Source of the DNA: Notospermus geniculatus
Taxonomy: Eukaryota; Nemertea; Pilidiophora; Heteronemertea; Lineidae
DNA: 64,000 bases
NCBI GenBank assembly: GCA_002633025.1
Contig: NMRB01000269.1
Span: 257,325-321,324 of the forward strand
Direction of reading: 5' to 3'
A program made the position numbers and the translations under genes. Position 1 is the first letter of the stretch. The number at the start of each line of letters is the position of its first letter. The notes under the pieces are model-generated. The model searched no databases. It had not been told where the DNA came from and was given only the letters and a program-made list of their open reading frames with translations. Below, in pieces: positions 13,299 through 26,047 of this stretch.

Positions 13299-14651
13299 GG
13301 CGAATGGTGTATATCCTTTGGTGTATTAGGCTGTGGCTGAGGCTAGGGGGATCTCTCCCACTCTGCAGAACATTTTTGAATCTGACCCAAATATCAAAGC
13401 AAGGTGACAGGTTCCCCTGCACCCCTCTTACTACCAAAGAGATATGGAAATGATAATGTATATAAAGTCCATTTCCACAATATTTGCAAATTTGAAGAGC
13501 CCGGTTGGGGTCGAAAATTTGTGAAATTTGGAGACGACTTTACTTTTACTATCAGAATTTCCTCATGCTGATTCTCATCCCAAATTGACATGTGCCCCGA
13601 AATTCTAGAAACTGCTGCTGATTATACAACAGAATGCCAGAATAATATGTTGACGTGTTCTGTGTGTGCACATTTTTACACCCTCCATGGTCTGTTCTCG
13701 CACAGAATGTCATTTGTGATGTTCTCTCATGCAGAATATGCTGCAGCACTATCAATGAAGCGTGCTCATTCATCCCAACAGAAAATGCGCCTCTGGACTT
13801 GTACATCGTATCAACACAATCTTAAAACCGGAAATTATCATCTGTCTATAGGGCAGATTCATGGAGAATGATTGATACTGAAATGTGTTGTACACCGATT
13901 TTCTTTTCGTCAATTTCTTCATGTATTCAAGGAAGCATCCCTTAATTTCCTTTCACACGATACCCACAACAACCATTCGAATTCACACAATAACAAATCA
14001 AATAATCTATTTACTGATCTGAAGAAAACATCGGAGAAATTTGCAAAGTCAGTTTTTCACGAACGTTATCTTCTCTTAATACATTGGGATAAATTGAAGT
14101 TTTTCTACTGTTTTCCTTGCTGGTGATTGTTGGCTGCTTGCTTTTCTTCTCTTTCTCATCAGTTTGTTAACTTGAAGATTCCTTGACCAGCCACACTTGG
14201 CAAGAATTGTTCTTGGAGCCATGCAAGGTTTTTCATGTTTCACCCTGTATACTCTGTCTCCCCCTTCTTCCTACACTTTTCGTCTTCGGCCAATAAACTG
14301 ACAGTTGAGGAGTTCATCAGACACCGTTCCTCAGATAAATGAAACAAGGGAAATGAAATGTTTCGAAAAAATCGGTTATTGTCTCAGTCAGACATTGTGG
14401 CGACGAGCGTAATGACCAAGGCGTGTTCGATGGTGTTGATGGTCACAATTGATTACAGTCAGAGTTGATAATGGACAGATCAATTTCAATTCTTCCCCCA
14501 GCAACCCCAGGCATACTTAACACTCGTGCGGTGATCTTGGACAATGAACCAGAGATAAGGTGCAGTTTGTCACTTGTCACATTTTCAAGATGGTGACTTT
14601 TCTCCTTGTGACACCTTGTGATGGTTATTAACAGTTACTCCCCACTCCCCT
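13299..14651. other. No gene recognised
   Basis: Short open frames only. A half-palindrome related to 46,541-46,650 is near 13,490-13,540. Confidence 0.5.
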
Positions 14652-14942
14652 TACACTCCTCTCGCAGTGTTTTGTTTCGCTCCGTACCTACGCTTCACAA
14701 ACCACTGCTTCGAATAGCCGGTATTCTGCCGATTTACCACCAGATGGCACCACTACTGTTCCCGCTGTCGCGCTGGAGAAAGTGTTTTAGGATTTTGCTC
14801 AGTTGCAGCCTGATGGCAGGCGCTGATTGGTTGGAGAGTAGTGGTGCCATCTGGCGGTAAATCGGCAGAATACCGGTCATTCGAAGCAGTGGTTTGTGAA
14901 GCGTAGGTACGGAGCGAAACAAAACACTGCGAGAGGAGTGTA
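14652..14942. mobile_element. Foldback element with about 105-bp terminal inverted repeats
   Basis: Left arm from tacactcctctcgcagtgtt to agatggcaccactact; right arm is its reverse complement with few mismatches. A 75-bp spacer separates them. No open frame with known similarity. Confidence 0.88.
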
Positions 14943-15067
14943 CACTCCACTCTGACTGAGGTTCATGAGGGATGGATGGTACTCTGGTTGCCCCTTTCAG
15001 TAGAGGCTGGCCAATAGGTATGCTACACTTGTCCCTCTCGGCTGATAATGTTTGAAGGTTGGTTAGA

Positions 15068-15188
15068 CATCAGTGTCAGGACTTTGATTCGAAGATATCA
15101 ACAGCTTGCTGTGTGGTCAGCAATGCCAACCATCACCAACAGAAGAAGCTGGACCTCGGCCAGAGATCTCTCAACTGCGATTTTGGTG
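15068..15188. repeat. Dispersed repeat shared with 54,316
   Basis: agtgtcaggactttgattcg, gctgtgtggtcagcaatgcc and accatcaccaacagaagaag recur in the same order at 54,316-54,440. Could be a fragment of a retroelement; no family recognised. Confidence 0.65.
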
Positions 15189-16386
15189 TAGATCCTTGGT
15201 TGCCCTTGTATTCAGGCTCCTGTCATGCCTGTAGGTCTTCAGCTGCCCAGCATTCAGTGTGTGCCTGTGTTCTGAGTGGTATTAGGTCCTTGAATTGCTA
15301 CTCTGCTAAGGATGATGATAAACGTATGGTTGTACTGTGTTGATGTTGCTGATAGGTCTATGCCTGCCGTTGTTTTGACCAATCATATTCAAGTTGGTTG
15401 TTCTTCTGACTTCTCAGATATGATGTGAATTTTCTTAAGCGAGTGGAATAAAAATCATTCAGCGTTCAGAAAGGAACCTTTTATAGCAACCTGACTGATG
15501 AATTAAGTCCTTTGGTAAACAAAGCATGCCAGTTGAAGGTAAAATTCTGAATAATAAACGATGAACGTGGTATCAAATACTTTTAATATTGGTCCATTAT
15601 ATACTAATGTGGGCATTGTATGGAGTAAGATAGTGTCACTTTCGGCTAATGAATCCTTGAAGGCAAGGTAATGGACGACATTAGTAAGGCGACACGGTCC
15701 CAGACGATGCGCCTTTGTCGAAGATTTCATCAGCAACAAAGGCTTGTTTGATGTGGAAGCTTTTCCAATGGATGAGTGTGTGATTGGTAGGAATATGATA
15801 GTGCAACTGATTAAAGCTTAAGGTTATAAAACCACTGGTATTACTGGAAGAACCAAGGATATTTTGAGGTTCGGGGAAAAAGCTATGACGTAAATGCGTC
15901 TCCAGTGGTTTTACATATTAAGACTATCCTTTTTCAAGCAGAATATCTGCAGATTGAGTCTCTTTTGGAAATGGTGTGAGATTTCATTGGTATTCTTTGG
16001 ATGTGAAACAACATCAGCCTCCAGGCATGATGACATTAATGCATTTGAAAGCAAGTAGGGCATGTCTGGAGATGAGGTTTGCTTTGTTCAGAGGTCGTTG
16101 TACAGAATATTTTTCAACAGCAGTTCATTGAGATACTGGTTTCTCTGGTGAAATTTAGAAATGTGGAAAAAAGGTTTTATAATGGTTCACAGTGTTGTTG
16201 GAACATTCCTTTTACGTGGGGAGTTACTCTGTAACTTTGGAAGGAAAGATGACATCAAATCTGAGTTGCCATGGCTGTCTCTCGTGGATTTGTGTTGAGT
16301 ATAGCAATGTTTGGTATGAGTAGTCCAGAAAGGATAAAATGTGACCTGTCACAGCCAAACCCGTCTTAATTTGCACAAGATATGAA

Positions 16387-16494
16387 AGATTATCTTGAAG
16401 TCAGGTTGAGCCACAACTTTTCCATTGTCACATCATACCCTGGCAAACCTGAACAATTGAAAAGTTGTGGCTCAACCTGACTTCAAGATAATCT
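16387..16494. repeat. Perfect 36-bp inverted repeat (hairpin)
   Basis: agattatcttgaagtcaggt through to acaacttttc is matched perfectly by its reverse complement ending at 16,494, with a loop of about 36 bases. The neighbourhood (gtgacctgtcacagccaaac, tactgaaactgacaaaacgt) resembles the element at 46,148-46,350, so it may be the core of a longer repeat. Confidence 0.85.
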
Positions 16495-17038
16495 TCGTTG
16501 GTGCATATGGCCCCAGGAGATAAAGAAGAATGTCAGTCAGATTTTACAAAAGACAGACAATAAGCCTAGGCCTACTGAAACTGACAAAACGTTGGTAAGT
16601 CATTGCGACAACCATTGAAACATGAAGACTTCACCTTTAATGTGCTTCAGACGGTTAGTATCTGATTTATGTCAGAATTTACTTGGAAATCAATGAAAAG
16701 TAATTTCTTTAATAAAAGCTGAGACAGACAATTGTTTTGGTGTCTGAGTCATGTTTCCGGTTTGTTATCAGGTGGTTGATTGTTATTGGAGGAGCTCAGG
16801 ATGAGACCGGTCTCAGTGATGAGATGAACGATGACAGTGTCATGCAGGTTTTAATCCACCATTGGTTCAAGTATGTCAGGAGTGAGACAAGATCAACATG
16901 GTAGATTTAATCTACCACAGTGCCTTGCCCCGCCCGCCCCCCTCCATCCCCCCACACACACACAACAAAGGGCAAACTGAATCAACTGATAGATATTTCA
17001 AGTAGCCTGTCTCTCAACTTCCAATTCATTCTTTACGC

Positions 17039-17390
17039 TTCCTTTACATAGAAGTATAGAGCTTGTGCAGATGACGTCATGACGAAAAAATCCGCCATCT
17101 TGCCGATCAAACTGACGTCAAATGACGTCGGCGACCCACGTGGTGCAGTTTGTCGTCAGCGCAAGTGGAGTGTTGCGTCTTCAACCATGACGCGATCTGC
17201 ACGTGGCGCACTTTGTCGTTGACCGCCAGCATGGCGGACTGCCGGTCAAAAGTGACGTCATAATGAGCCGCTGCACAAGCTCTATACGGTATACGAAAAT
17301 GCTGGTTAACAATGGCTTCACGGTCGTGAATCCTCGGGAAGCCTTTGTTAACCGGCGTTTTCGTATACCGTATACTTCTATGTAAAGGAA
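17039..17390. mobile_element. Outer palindromic MITE interrupted by another element
   Basis: Terminal inverted repeats ttcctttacatagaagtata (left) and tatacttctatgtaaaggaa (right). After removing the insert at 17,059-17,282 and one TATA, the left arm continues cggtatacgaaaatgctggt and pairs with the right arm for nearly 50 bases, so the outer element is a near-perfect hairpin. Confidence 0.88.
17059..17282. mobile_element. Inner TGACGTCA-rich MITE nested in the left arm of the outer one
   Basis: Terminal inverted repeats gagcttgtgcag and ctgcacaagctc. It is flanked by TATA on both sides (17,055-17,058 and 17,283-17,286), where the uninterrupted arm has a single TATA. The duplication is either TATA or TA, depending on where the element is taken to start. 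Contains several gacgtca motifs; no ORF. Confidence 0.88.
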
Positions 17391-19335
17391 CCCTTACAGA
17401 TTTTGACTCTTTTTACCGTTTCTCTCAATGAAACATGCCAGCCTCCACAAGTGACAGATGGTATAGAAAGCCTTCCCCTGAACAGTTTTACCAACTCGGG
17501 CATCTCTTCACAAGCAGACTTTCTCCTGGTTTTAATCTTCAAACTGTTAATCATCAGTTTTCGTAACAAGTGGATACTATTAGTTCCTTGTTAACGTCTA
17601 ACCGAATAGTACCCGATGATGATTGCGTGACTCGTGCTAAGCACTGAACCAGAAATTCCAGTACATATCGATTATCTATCCAATGAACCACTTAGCAAGA
17701 GTCTGATCTGACCATGGATTTCACACTGATATGAAATTCAAAGTACCTAATAGACCCGTGAACACCACGACAGGAGCAAGGTACGATTCACCCTTGCAGT
17801 ATGAAGGAATATACGGATGCAACTGTACAGATCTACAGGAAGTCTTGTTGTAGTTATGATGAAATGGCAATAATAGGGCCCACGAAATCATTCATCAGAC
17901 TTCATTGGTGGGGGTCCTTGGAAAATTGAGTAGAGTTGCTGGTAACAGTAGCTATTGGTGCAATCTTTCTTCAATTTACTTCATTTAGCAGGTGTAAAGG
18001 GATAGTAATGTTATAAGTGCATCCAAAAACTTCTGGGGTCGTGGGTCAAATGCAAGTCTTGCCAACTCCTTGTGGCCAAGGCTAGTTTAGATGGCAGCGC
18101 CTATGGTAAAGCCACTGCAGAATGTCATAAATGCCAACTTGACTGATCTGAAGAGTGTGGTGCATTGTGGTGGGTGGGGGAAGCCATGCTTTTAGCTGTA
18201 TCCGTGGGCGTGGGCACTTTGGATCCTAGATGACCCTTGGTGTGCCCCTTTCCCTGAAGGAAACACTTCTGAAAATAGTTCAGAATCACAGTGGTCCATG
18301 AGGAAGGTATTTAGGCACATGGTCGGCCAAAACGGTGTGAGGTTATCAAGAGGAAGTCAGGAAGGTTTCGAATACAATCTAATTGAAATCGTACCTCGAG
18401 TTAATTCAGACCATGTTAATTGCACTGTTGAGACCAAGGTTCATGTGGTTCATTCCTAATCAAACTGTTAAATACCTTAGTGCATTTCAGGGCAAGTCTG
18501 TTGAACTTGGTCGACTTCCTCTACAAAGTTAAAGTAGATGGCAACTTCGTTACTTTTGAGAATCCTACGCTTAATTAACAATCAGACCAACTCATTGAAG
18601 TCAGACTTGTTCTGAATTTCAGTCACACTTTCCGCAATTTCACATCAAAAGATTGGGTATTATGGTGATCATAACCACGACTGGAATGTTCATCGTTTTC
18701 ATGTGAGGATTAACCGCATCCAGATCAGTGTCTGATTAAAAAGTTTCACTGCGTCAAGTTGAGTTGTACTTTTCTTCCTCAGTTTCCCAACAAGAACTAA
18801 AAGAAGTTGAAATGAGTGCAGTTCATTTTTTCCACGATCCTTCCTGCATTCTTGCGTGTCTTGGTTTAATGATTCTTGTTCTCCACCAGAGTTCGTTTTT
18901 TCCCGACCATCGGCGTGTATCTCTCTCCGAAGGCTTACTCCGCTCACTGAATGGAACAAACGTGGATTTAGCCGAGGTGATGCACTTAATCGTAATCTGC
19001 ATTAGGGGTGACTCAGTGTGCGATCATCTTTTTCTTCTAAACAAACTGATAGGAGATGATATTTGCTGGGATTGAGCCCAGGTTAGTAAAGCGTGATCTT
19101 TGATTTCGTTGGGTGGGCCGGCTGTCACTTGCTGGGCAATCACGATTAAAACCTGTTTGTACTGCGGAGAGGGAAGGAAGCCACAAGCTTGTGCAGTTTC
19201 CAGCTCATTCCTGCTGATACAGACATCATAATGGCCTCTATGACGTGTCTTGCACTGGTACAGGAAGGTTTGTGGAGTCTCAAACACGAAGTCTGCGAAT
19301 TCTTGAGAAATGTCCCGTTGTCTCAACTTTAATAG
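17391..19335. other. No gene recognised
   Basis: Open frames up to 103 codons on both strands. A minus-strand frame at 19,024-19,326 (contains FETPQTFLYQCKTRHRGHYD) looks more protein-like than its neighbours, but I cannot assign it. Confidence 0.45.
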
Positions 19336-19506
19336 GAAACTTTACTGCTGCTAGAGGCCACCACCAGTTAGCAGTCCCAGAGAAGAAACGCACGCCACAA
19401 CGTCATCCATAATGATGTGGATGCCATGGCTTACGTCTGTGACGTCAAATTTGTTGACGTCTAGGACAGCTAAGAGGGGACCTCTAACGGCAGTAAAGTC
19501 TCCCAT
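19336..19506. mobile_element. TGACGTCA-rich MITE (family A), copy 2
   Basis: The ends read actttactgctgctagagg and cctctaacggcagtaaagt. Interior: cacaacgtcatccataatga and tctgtgacgtcaaattt, near-identical to the copies at 23,281 and 24,760. A deletion on the left removes part of the first arm. Confidence 0.8.
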
Positions 19507-20094
19507 GGGAAGCAGCACGTTCCCAGTGCACTTTACGAGACCAGAAACGTACACATGGTTATAACGGGAACTTGTTCCGCCTGAACGAGCCGAAGTCGTA
19601 TTGATGGTGAGGCAGTCTTTGCTCAGGAATCCATCCAAACCATCGGAGCAATGAAATATTTGGTCCTTGATCACATCAAGAGTTACTCAATTGAATCTCA
19701 GGAAGCCCTAAATGTGCCGCCTTATTGCCGCTATTCACCGCCAAGACTTAGCCAATCCTTCAAAACGCTCATGAATAAAGGTGATTTGGCCGATTCGGTT
19801 CTTTCTCCGTCAGCAACTGGTGAATAGGCTCATTTTGGAATGTGTTAGGGTCTCCTTCGAGAAAATAGCCATTGGGAAAATTATACATCTATCATCAATC
19901 TCTCATTGTGAGGAATTCGTGGAATGAAAAGAAGGTGATTTCGAGGTCTTATTCTAGCGTGTAAACAAGTGAATGTGTAGTCTCTCAAGATGATTGGTAT
20001 TGGAATGGGTGTGGCGACGAGCCACCTGGTTATAGTCAGTATGTTGAGAAACTGCTCACTCCACAGTCACACTTCGACTGGACTAGGGTTGGAT

Positions 20095-20345
20095 GCTGAC
20101 AAATGCGTGGTGCCTTGTACCTTGTTTCTTTGCAAGGGCAGGTAAAAGACCCCATCCAAGTGAGGAACATGAGTAGCTTGAGATGGCCTCTTCCATTGGA
20201 CAGCATGCCATGGTGCCTTGTGCCTTCACAAGGGCAAGTAAAAGGCCCCATCCACGTGAGGAACATGAGTACCTGGAGATGGCCTCTTCCATACTTACCA
20301 GGGCAAATAGAGTTCTAGCCTCCGCCCTGATTAAAAATACAATAC
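20095..20345 (+). mobile_element. tRNA-derived SINE body, 5'-truncated and internally duplicated (copy 3)
   Basis: The tRNA head is missing. The central block (tggtgccttgtaccttg ... gagatggcctcttccat) occurs twice in a row before the ccctgatt/A-rich tail. The duplication could be two truncated insertions or one internal duplication. Confidence 0.75.
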
Positions 20346-21300
20346 AAAACAAGTAGAGACTATCACTTCTCCCCAGTTCATTCCCTTCCCATCCATGTCA
20401 AGGTGATGCTGTGAGAAGAGGGATGGAGCCATCTGCTAAGGGCAAATACTCTCGACACCAAAAACGTGGAGAGACATCGCTGCCTGGTACCTGGTTCTTG
20501 CCGTACCTCCAAGTGGTGTTCCTGTGCCAGATGTCAGCGGCTCCAGTGCCTCACTTCTTGCGTTATTGCATTTCTCACTATAAAATTGACACGTTGGAGG
20601 TTTCTCTTTATTAAGCTCAGTCCATGAGGCCAATCACTTATGACAACCTAGAAGACTGATCGCATGAGGCATGAGAAAAATATACTGAATTGGAATCATT
20701 TTTGCCTCGTCACATCAAGAAAAAAACCAATTAGCTGTCGTAACAATAGGTGAAGCCTGCAGAAAAAATGCAACATGAAAATCCTACCATTCATTATGAG
20801 CTAGTTGCAATAAATTGATGTCCCCTGCCAGCGGGAAGGTACGGCATTCTTTACTTAATAAAATTACACCCAATATTAGTGTTGACGGAGGGTGGTTCCT
20901 TTCTCTAGCATGATCTGATCAGGTTCATTACTGGGTTCCCTTGGGCGCAGTGTTGTGGTCAGTCGAGAGGCCAGTTGAATGCTTCTATCGGCACCTTGTG
21001 AGTAAAGCCAAAATATCGAGAGTTACTTCTTGATATACCACTCAGTTGTTCTTCTTCCATTCACCTTCTAACTGCTTACCCTTTTTACACTCGCCCGGTT
21101 GAAGCATGCTGAGCTCGACCTGGAGCAAGCCCGGTTTGAAAGTCAAGCTAGACAGGCCCGTTTACACTGCCATTTGGTACCGGGACAAGCTGGCACGACC
21201 TGTTGACATTTGGCGAAATTGTACTGTCAGGACTGAGCACGGTGAAAATTCTGTAGTGTAAATGGGGTTATAGACCAAGCTGTGACACCACTGTGAGAGT

Positions 21301-21448
21301 AAAGCAAGGTTCATTGGCACACAAATCCGATCCGTTTTCAGTTTGTTTGCCCCTAGTTTTCCGGAAACGACAACGCTGAAGTCCATTTGATAGATTTTTT
21401 TTATGGACCTGTATCGGACCAATTCCGTGTGCCAATGAACCTTGCTTT
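21301..21448. mobile_element. Short palindromic MITE
   Basis: aaagcaaggttcattggcac (left) is matched by gtgccaatgaaccttgcttt (right). Inner arms pair further (atccgatccg / cggacca). 148 bp. Confidence 0.75.
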
Positions 21449-22038
21449 AAGGTCCTCTTGATACAAGAACCAGCAGTTGTTGATGGATTCCTTGTACGAC
21501 TTGTAAAAAGCTTGCTTGTGGCTTGAACTATTTGTAGAAGCATCATTGACCTTGTCCACGTGATTTCTGCCTTGTGAATGGAGTGCACCTCCCATGGTGA
21601 CTGATACTAAAGACCGTCACCTCTTCATTGTCTACCGCCATGACAGTGAATCCCTCCACGCTGAAATTGATACGTGGTATTGTCTCATATCACGCACCAC
21701 GCCTGTAACAAACTCGTTACAGGTCATCTACTACGAGATGTGGTTAATGACAAGTTGATAATACGTGTACTTAGGGTAAACCTGTCCTATTAGCTAGTTC
21801 GAGCGTGCTAGTCGGTGGCGTAGTCGGCATCCCGTGTAGAGCTGGTTTATGAAGTGCTCATTAGGGATTCCTTGACAGGGTCGGCTGATTATGTCATGTG
21901 TCTTTTTTCACGACGAATTCATCATCAATCTCTCACTTCTGATTGGCCATGGAAGGATGATCTTTTGCAATGGAATGGGAAGTTATAGAAGGTCTGCACT
22001 CAGTGTGTGGATTGGACGATTCTCTTGTTGCCATTCTG

Positions 22039-22325
22039 AGGAGCCTCGATCGCCTGGTGGTTATCATGTTGGCTTAATAGCAAGCGGCAGGTCCTGGTTC
22101 GAATCCTCGGCCATATGGGATGAATGATCCCTTGCTCTTCCGTCTGTCGCACAGGACAGTAAGCTGTGGTGCCTTGTACGTGTACCTTGTGCCTTTACAA
22201 GGGCAAGTAAAAGACCCCATCCAAGTGAGGAACATGAGTAGCTTGAGATGGTCTCTTCCATACTTACCAGGATAAATAATGCTATGGCTTCAGCCCTGAT
22301 GGAAAAATATAATACAAAAAAAGAA
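22039..22325 (+). mobile_element. tRNA-derived SINE, copy 4 (best-preserved head)
   Basis: Head: gaggagcctcgatcgcctgg, an A-box-like gtggttatcatg, and a B box ggttcgaatcc. These are the internal polymerase III promoter elements expected of a tRNA-derived SINE. Body and tail are as in the other copies, ending in an AT-rich run. Confidence 0.85.
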
Positions 22326-23280
22326 ATTGGCAAGCCGGCCGACTTTTTCAAACTGGTTCTGGGTCTTCTTGTGATATTTTGATATCAGGCAGATTAGATT
22401 TCACAAGCCTTAATAGCAAGGCTCAACTGTCTTACAAAGAAAGAAACATGAAACACCATCTATATGCTATGTTTTGCTTCCTCGTCTGCCGCAGGGGAAG
22501 AAATTAGGAATGTTATGTAAGAAAATATCAGGATTCAGTAAATTATCATGCATCATCAGAAACAGTATTTCAATCAGTCTATCATTAGAAAAGGAAATTA
22601 CTATGTTTTGTTTTACACCAGCGGTAATGGTCTTGCATTTTTTCTGTGTTTTTTCAAGCAATTTGATCATATTTCAGGATGTCGGTGAGAAATATGTCTC
22701 ATGTAATAACCAACCATGTTGTTTCCTAAATGCCATCGGTGTCTGCAGACAAGATATTGGAATGTTAAACTGATTAGTGGCTATTTCGAAAATTTCAAAA
22801 TGCCAGGTGCTACTTTCTCAGTTTTGTCCGTAGGCTACACTTTCATGGCTAAACTTTTGCGGGAAAGCATTAAACATTTTGCGATTCAACACTTTTTACT
22901 ACGGGATGGTAATGTATGGCCTCGGGTCCACAAAGACAAAGTTGCACGATTTAATGTTCGGCTGATTAGGCAGATGATGATGTTGGGCAAGTTGAATAAT
23001 GGGCATTGACTGTTAAGAATAGGTGTCATCGTAAATGGCATCGAGAGATCCAGTCTTGTGTTGTCACCCTCTGTTGTGGGCGGACTCGTCACACCTGCAG
23101 CGACAAAATCGGAGATTCTTCAAGACCTTCCATCAGGTTTGTGCTTGCTGCACATTTGTTCTGACTCAGAACACAACAGAGGATGCTGAATTCCTTCGAT
23201 GGAAATGTTGGCCAAGTCGGTTGATGAATCCTAGAGAATCGTTTGCAGAGAATGCCTTCTCAAACACAAAATAGGAATGG

Positions 23281-23482
23281 ATGACTTTCCTGCCGTTAGA
23301 GGCCACCAGCAGTTAGTGGTCCTAGAACGTCATGGAATTTGACGTCGTCACAGAAAAGAAGCCCACACCACAACATCATCCATAATGATGTGGACGCCAT
23401 GGCTTACGTCTGTGACATCAAATTTTGTGATGTTCTAGGACCGCTAACAGGCGGTGGGCCTCTGACGGCAGGAAAGTCTTCC
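23281..23482. mobile_element. TGACGTCA-rich MITE (family A), copy 3
   Basis: Best-preserved copy: ends gactttcctgccgttagagg and cctctgacggcaggaaagtc, with internal arms gtcctagaacgtc and gacgttctaggac-like (here gatgttctaggac). About 200 bp and non-coding. Confidence 0.85.
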
Positions 23483-23828
23483 ATTGAATGTGCTTCAAAT
23501 GAAAGAGAGGTATCTCCTATACTTCCTATCAGCCCATCTTACCCAAATAACAATCCATCAGCCAGTTTTACTCAAATACTTGCAATGAACCTCAATCTAC
23601 TCTTACATTTACATCTAAAAAACACATTACTCAGGCTAATTCATGACAGTTATGAATAAAGAAGTCTCATCTTGATTGACAGCAATTGTGTTAAAACTTG
23701 AAGTGAGTGACAGGCTAATTTGGTCTGATTATATTACATTTTTCAAATAATTTGATTTTCTAGTAAAGGTTGTCATGTTTGGCTGATGAACAAAATCAAA
23801 TTTTCAGTGAATTCTCGAAGGGAAATGT

Positions 23829-24320
23829 TTGAGTACCTTTGGGCAGAGGACAAACAGATGTATCCAAGTCACCGTTCGGAAAAGTACACCCGACTTTCCA
23901 ATCGTTCTGCGGAAGGCACGCTCGAACATCAGCGGATTGTCTTGCAGTCACTGCAGCTCAAAGTCACATGACGACATCTCTGTGTATGTAACAAAGAGGC
24001 TGCAGCCCCCTCTTCAAGGATTGGGAGTTTCCAGACACAAGGTTCGCGATTATTTGAACAAAGCTTGGGAGCAAGGAATCAAGGGTACCTTTGGGCAGAA
24101 GACAAACAGATGTGTCCACGTTATGGCTTGAAAAGTACAGACGACTTTCCAGTCGTTCTGCAGCAGGCAAGCTCAAATATCAACAGATTGCCTTCTTCAG
24201 CTCAAAGTCACATCATAACATCTCCGTATATGTAACAAAGAGGCTGCAGCTCCCTCTTCACGACTGGGAGTTTCCAGATGCAAGATTCTTTGAACAGAGC
24301 TCCGAAGCCAAGGATACAAG
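23829..24320. repeat. Diverged tandem duplication of about 255 bp
   Basis: gtacctttgggcag...gacaaacagatg, gtaacaaagaggctgcag and gggagtttccagac/atgcaag occur in the same order in 23,829-24,085 and 24,086-24,320. Each half has an open frame, but they are not alike enough at protein level to argue for coding. Confidence 0.75.
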
Positions 24321-24759
24321 GGAAGATCGGTCCAGGCATCCAGGGTTGACTCCTGTCAGAGAGATTGATACAACAAGTCACTTCGCAGTGCTCACCCATG
24401 ACGACTTAATCTGGTCAGTTTATGTTCTGATCGCCAATCATTTTCCGATAGCCAAGTAGCCGTTATATAAATCCTTTGGATTAGCTCAGTAGAGTCCCAA
24501 GACTTTCTCCGATACAAGTTCTACGATTTATCTACCATGGCTCAGGGTTCAGGAGTCCCGCTCATCGGCTGTTGTTGCTGTAGCCCCTTTTGCCCTTCTT
24601 TTCGAACCAGACTCCTAAAAGTAGTTTCCATTTCCTAATAATCCATCCCTAACAAAAGCGAACCTCTCAGGTTGATGAGGTCTTACTTGATCTGTTCTGC
24701 ACTACGATCACCTCTCCGTGATACCACCAACATTCGTACGGTAGCCCTTCTGTCAATGG

Positions 24760-24946
24760 GAGACTTACTGCCGTTAGAGGCCACCACCAGTTAGCGGTTC
24801 CAGAACGTCACGATATTTGATGTCGCAGAGAAGGAGCACTCACCACAACGTCATCCATAATGACATGAAGACATCTGTGATGTCAAATTCTGTGACGTTC
24901 TAGGACCGATAACAGGCGACCTCTAACGGTGGCAGTCTCCCATTGC
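24760..24946. mobile_element. TGACGTCA-rich MITE (family A), copy 4
   Basis: Ends gggagacttactgccgttag and ctaacggtggcagtctccc. The same interior arms and caacgtcatccataatgaca segment as copies 2 and 3. Confidence 0.8.
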
Positions 24947-25434
24947 TTGTGGGATCTGCTAGACTTGTAGGACTGATTTGGGTTGAGAAAAACAGAAGGT
25001 TATCCTCTCATAATCTGTGAAAAGAGATGTACTTTTAGGCCCGGCAAGCCGCAGCATGGACATCATTCTCTTACACCTTTGATACTGGAAACTGGGAACT
25101 TGTTTGATTTGTGTTTCTCCAAATGTACTTCTGATTGTGCCAGAATTCTTGGTGCAAACTCCAGCATTCTCAATGTATATATCAATAATGAATACCTCAA
25201 TCTATCATAAGTAATCCTCTGAAAGTTGGCTGTCACTCTGGTGAATAATGACCATTATATTTGAATGTATTGGTCCATGTGATAGACTGCAATGATGGCC
25301 CGAAATAGAAAAAGAATTCTCACTCTTTTCTCTGCCTGGCCGCTTGGCATTTCGAGGGGAGAATCTTGGTGATGCTGGATGTCTCGTGGGTTTGAAGGAT
25401 TCAGAATCTTGGCGTTCTCCTCACCTGTTCTTAT

Positions 25435-25608
25435 TGGACAGAACTTTTGACCTTTCACGCCCATCACATGAGGCAGTAAGCCTTGGTGCTTTGTGCCTTG
25501 TGCCTTTGCAAGGGCAAGTAAAAGACCCCGTCCAAGTGAGGAACATGAGTAGCTTGAGATGGCCTCTTCCAAACTTACCAGGGGCAATGATGGAAAAATC
25601 AAATATCT
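25435..25608 (+). mobile_element. tRNA-derived SINE, 5'-truncated (copy 5)
   Basis: Contains the conserved body (tttgcaagggcaagtaaaag, then gaggaacatgagtagcttga) and a degenerate tail (gatggaaaaatc). The tRNA-like head is missing. Confidence 0.75.
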
Positions 25609-26047
25609 TTATAAAATGATAACTTTCCTTTGGGATATGTCGAAACTTTTGCTTCTTCTGAGGAAACAACAAGTTATGCTACTTAACAGAAAGCACGAAA
25701 GTTATATCTTTCCCCATAAAAGTTGGGCAAGTCGCTGCTCCCGTATTCATCGTCAGACCCTCGGGGGAGAATAAAGTCACACAGGTTGTGACAACGTCTT
25801 ATTGAAACGGTATGACCAGAGGGTCAGAGAAATATTAATAACGCATCGATCAAGCACAATTTGTGGAGGAATCGGATCTGAATATGTGGTGATGTTACAG
25901 GATATTCGACTGACTGGCCACATGCGTGGGTACAAGCAAAAATTCATAAGAGAGCTTATGAATTTCTGGTACAAGGGAAGATTGGGTCGATGTCTCAGAA
26001 GTGTGGCAGGTATCGTGAGTGATTATGACCATCTGTCTCACTAACGA

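Noticed and set aside
19024-19326. Minus-strand frame of 100 codons with a protein-like composition
   Set aside because: No family recognised, no clear partner exons, and its neighbour frame (19,351-19,674) runs through a MITE. A protein database search would decide.
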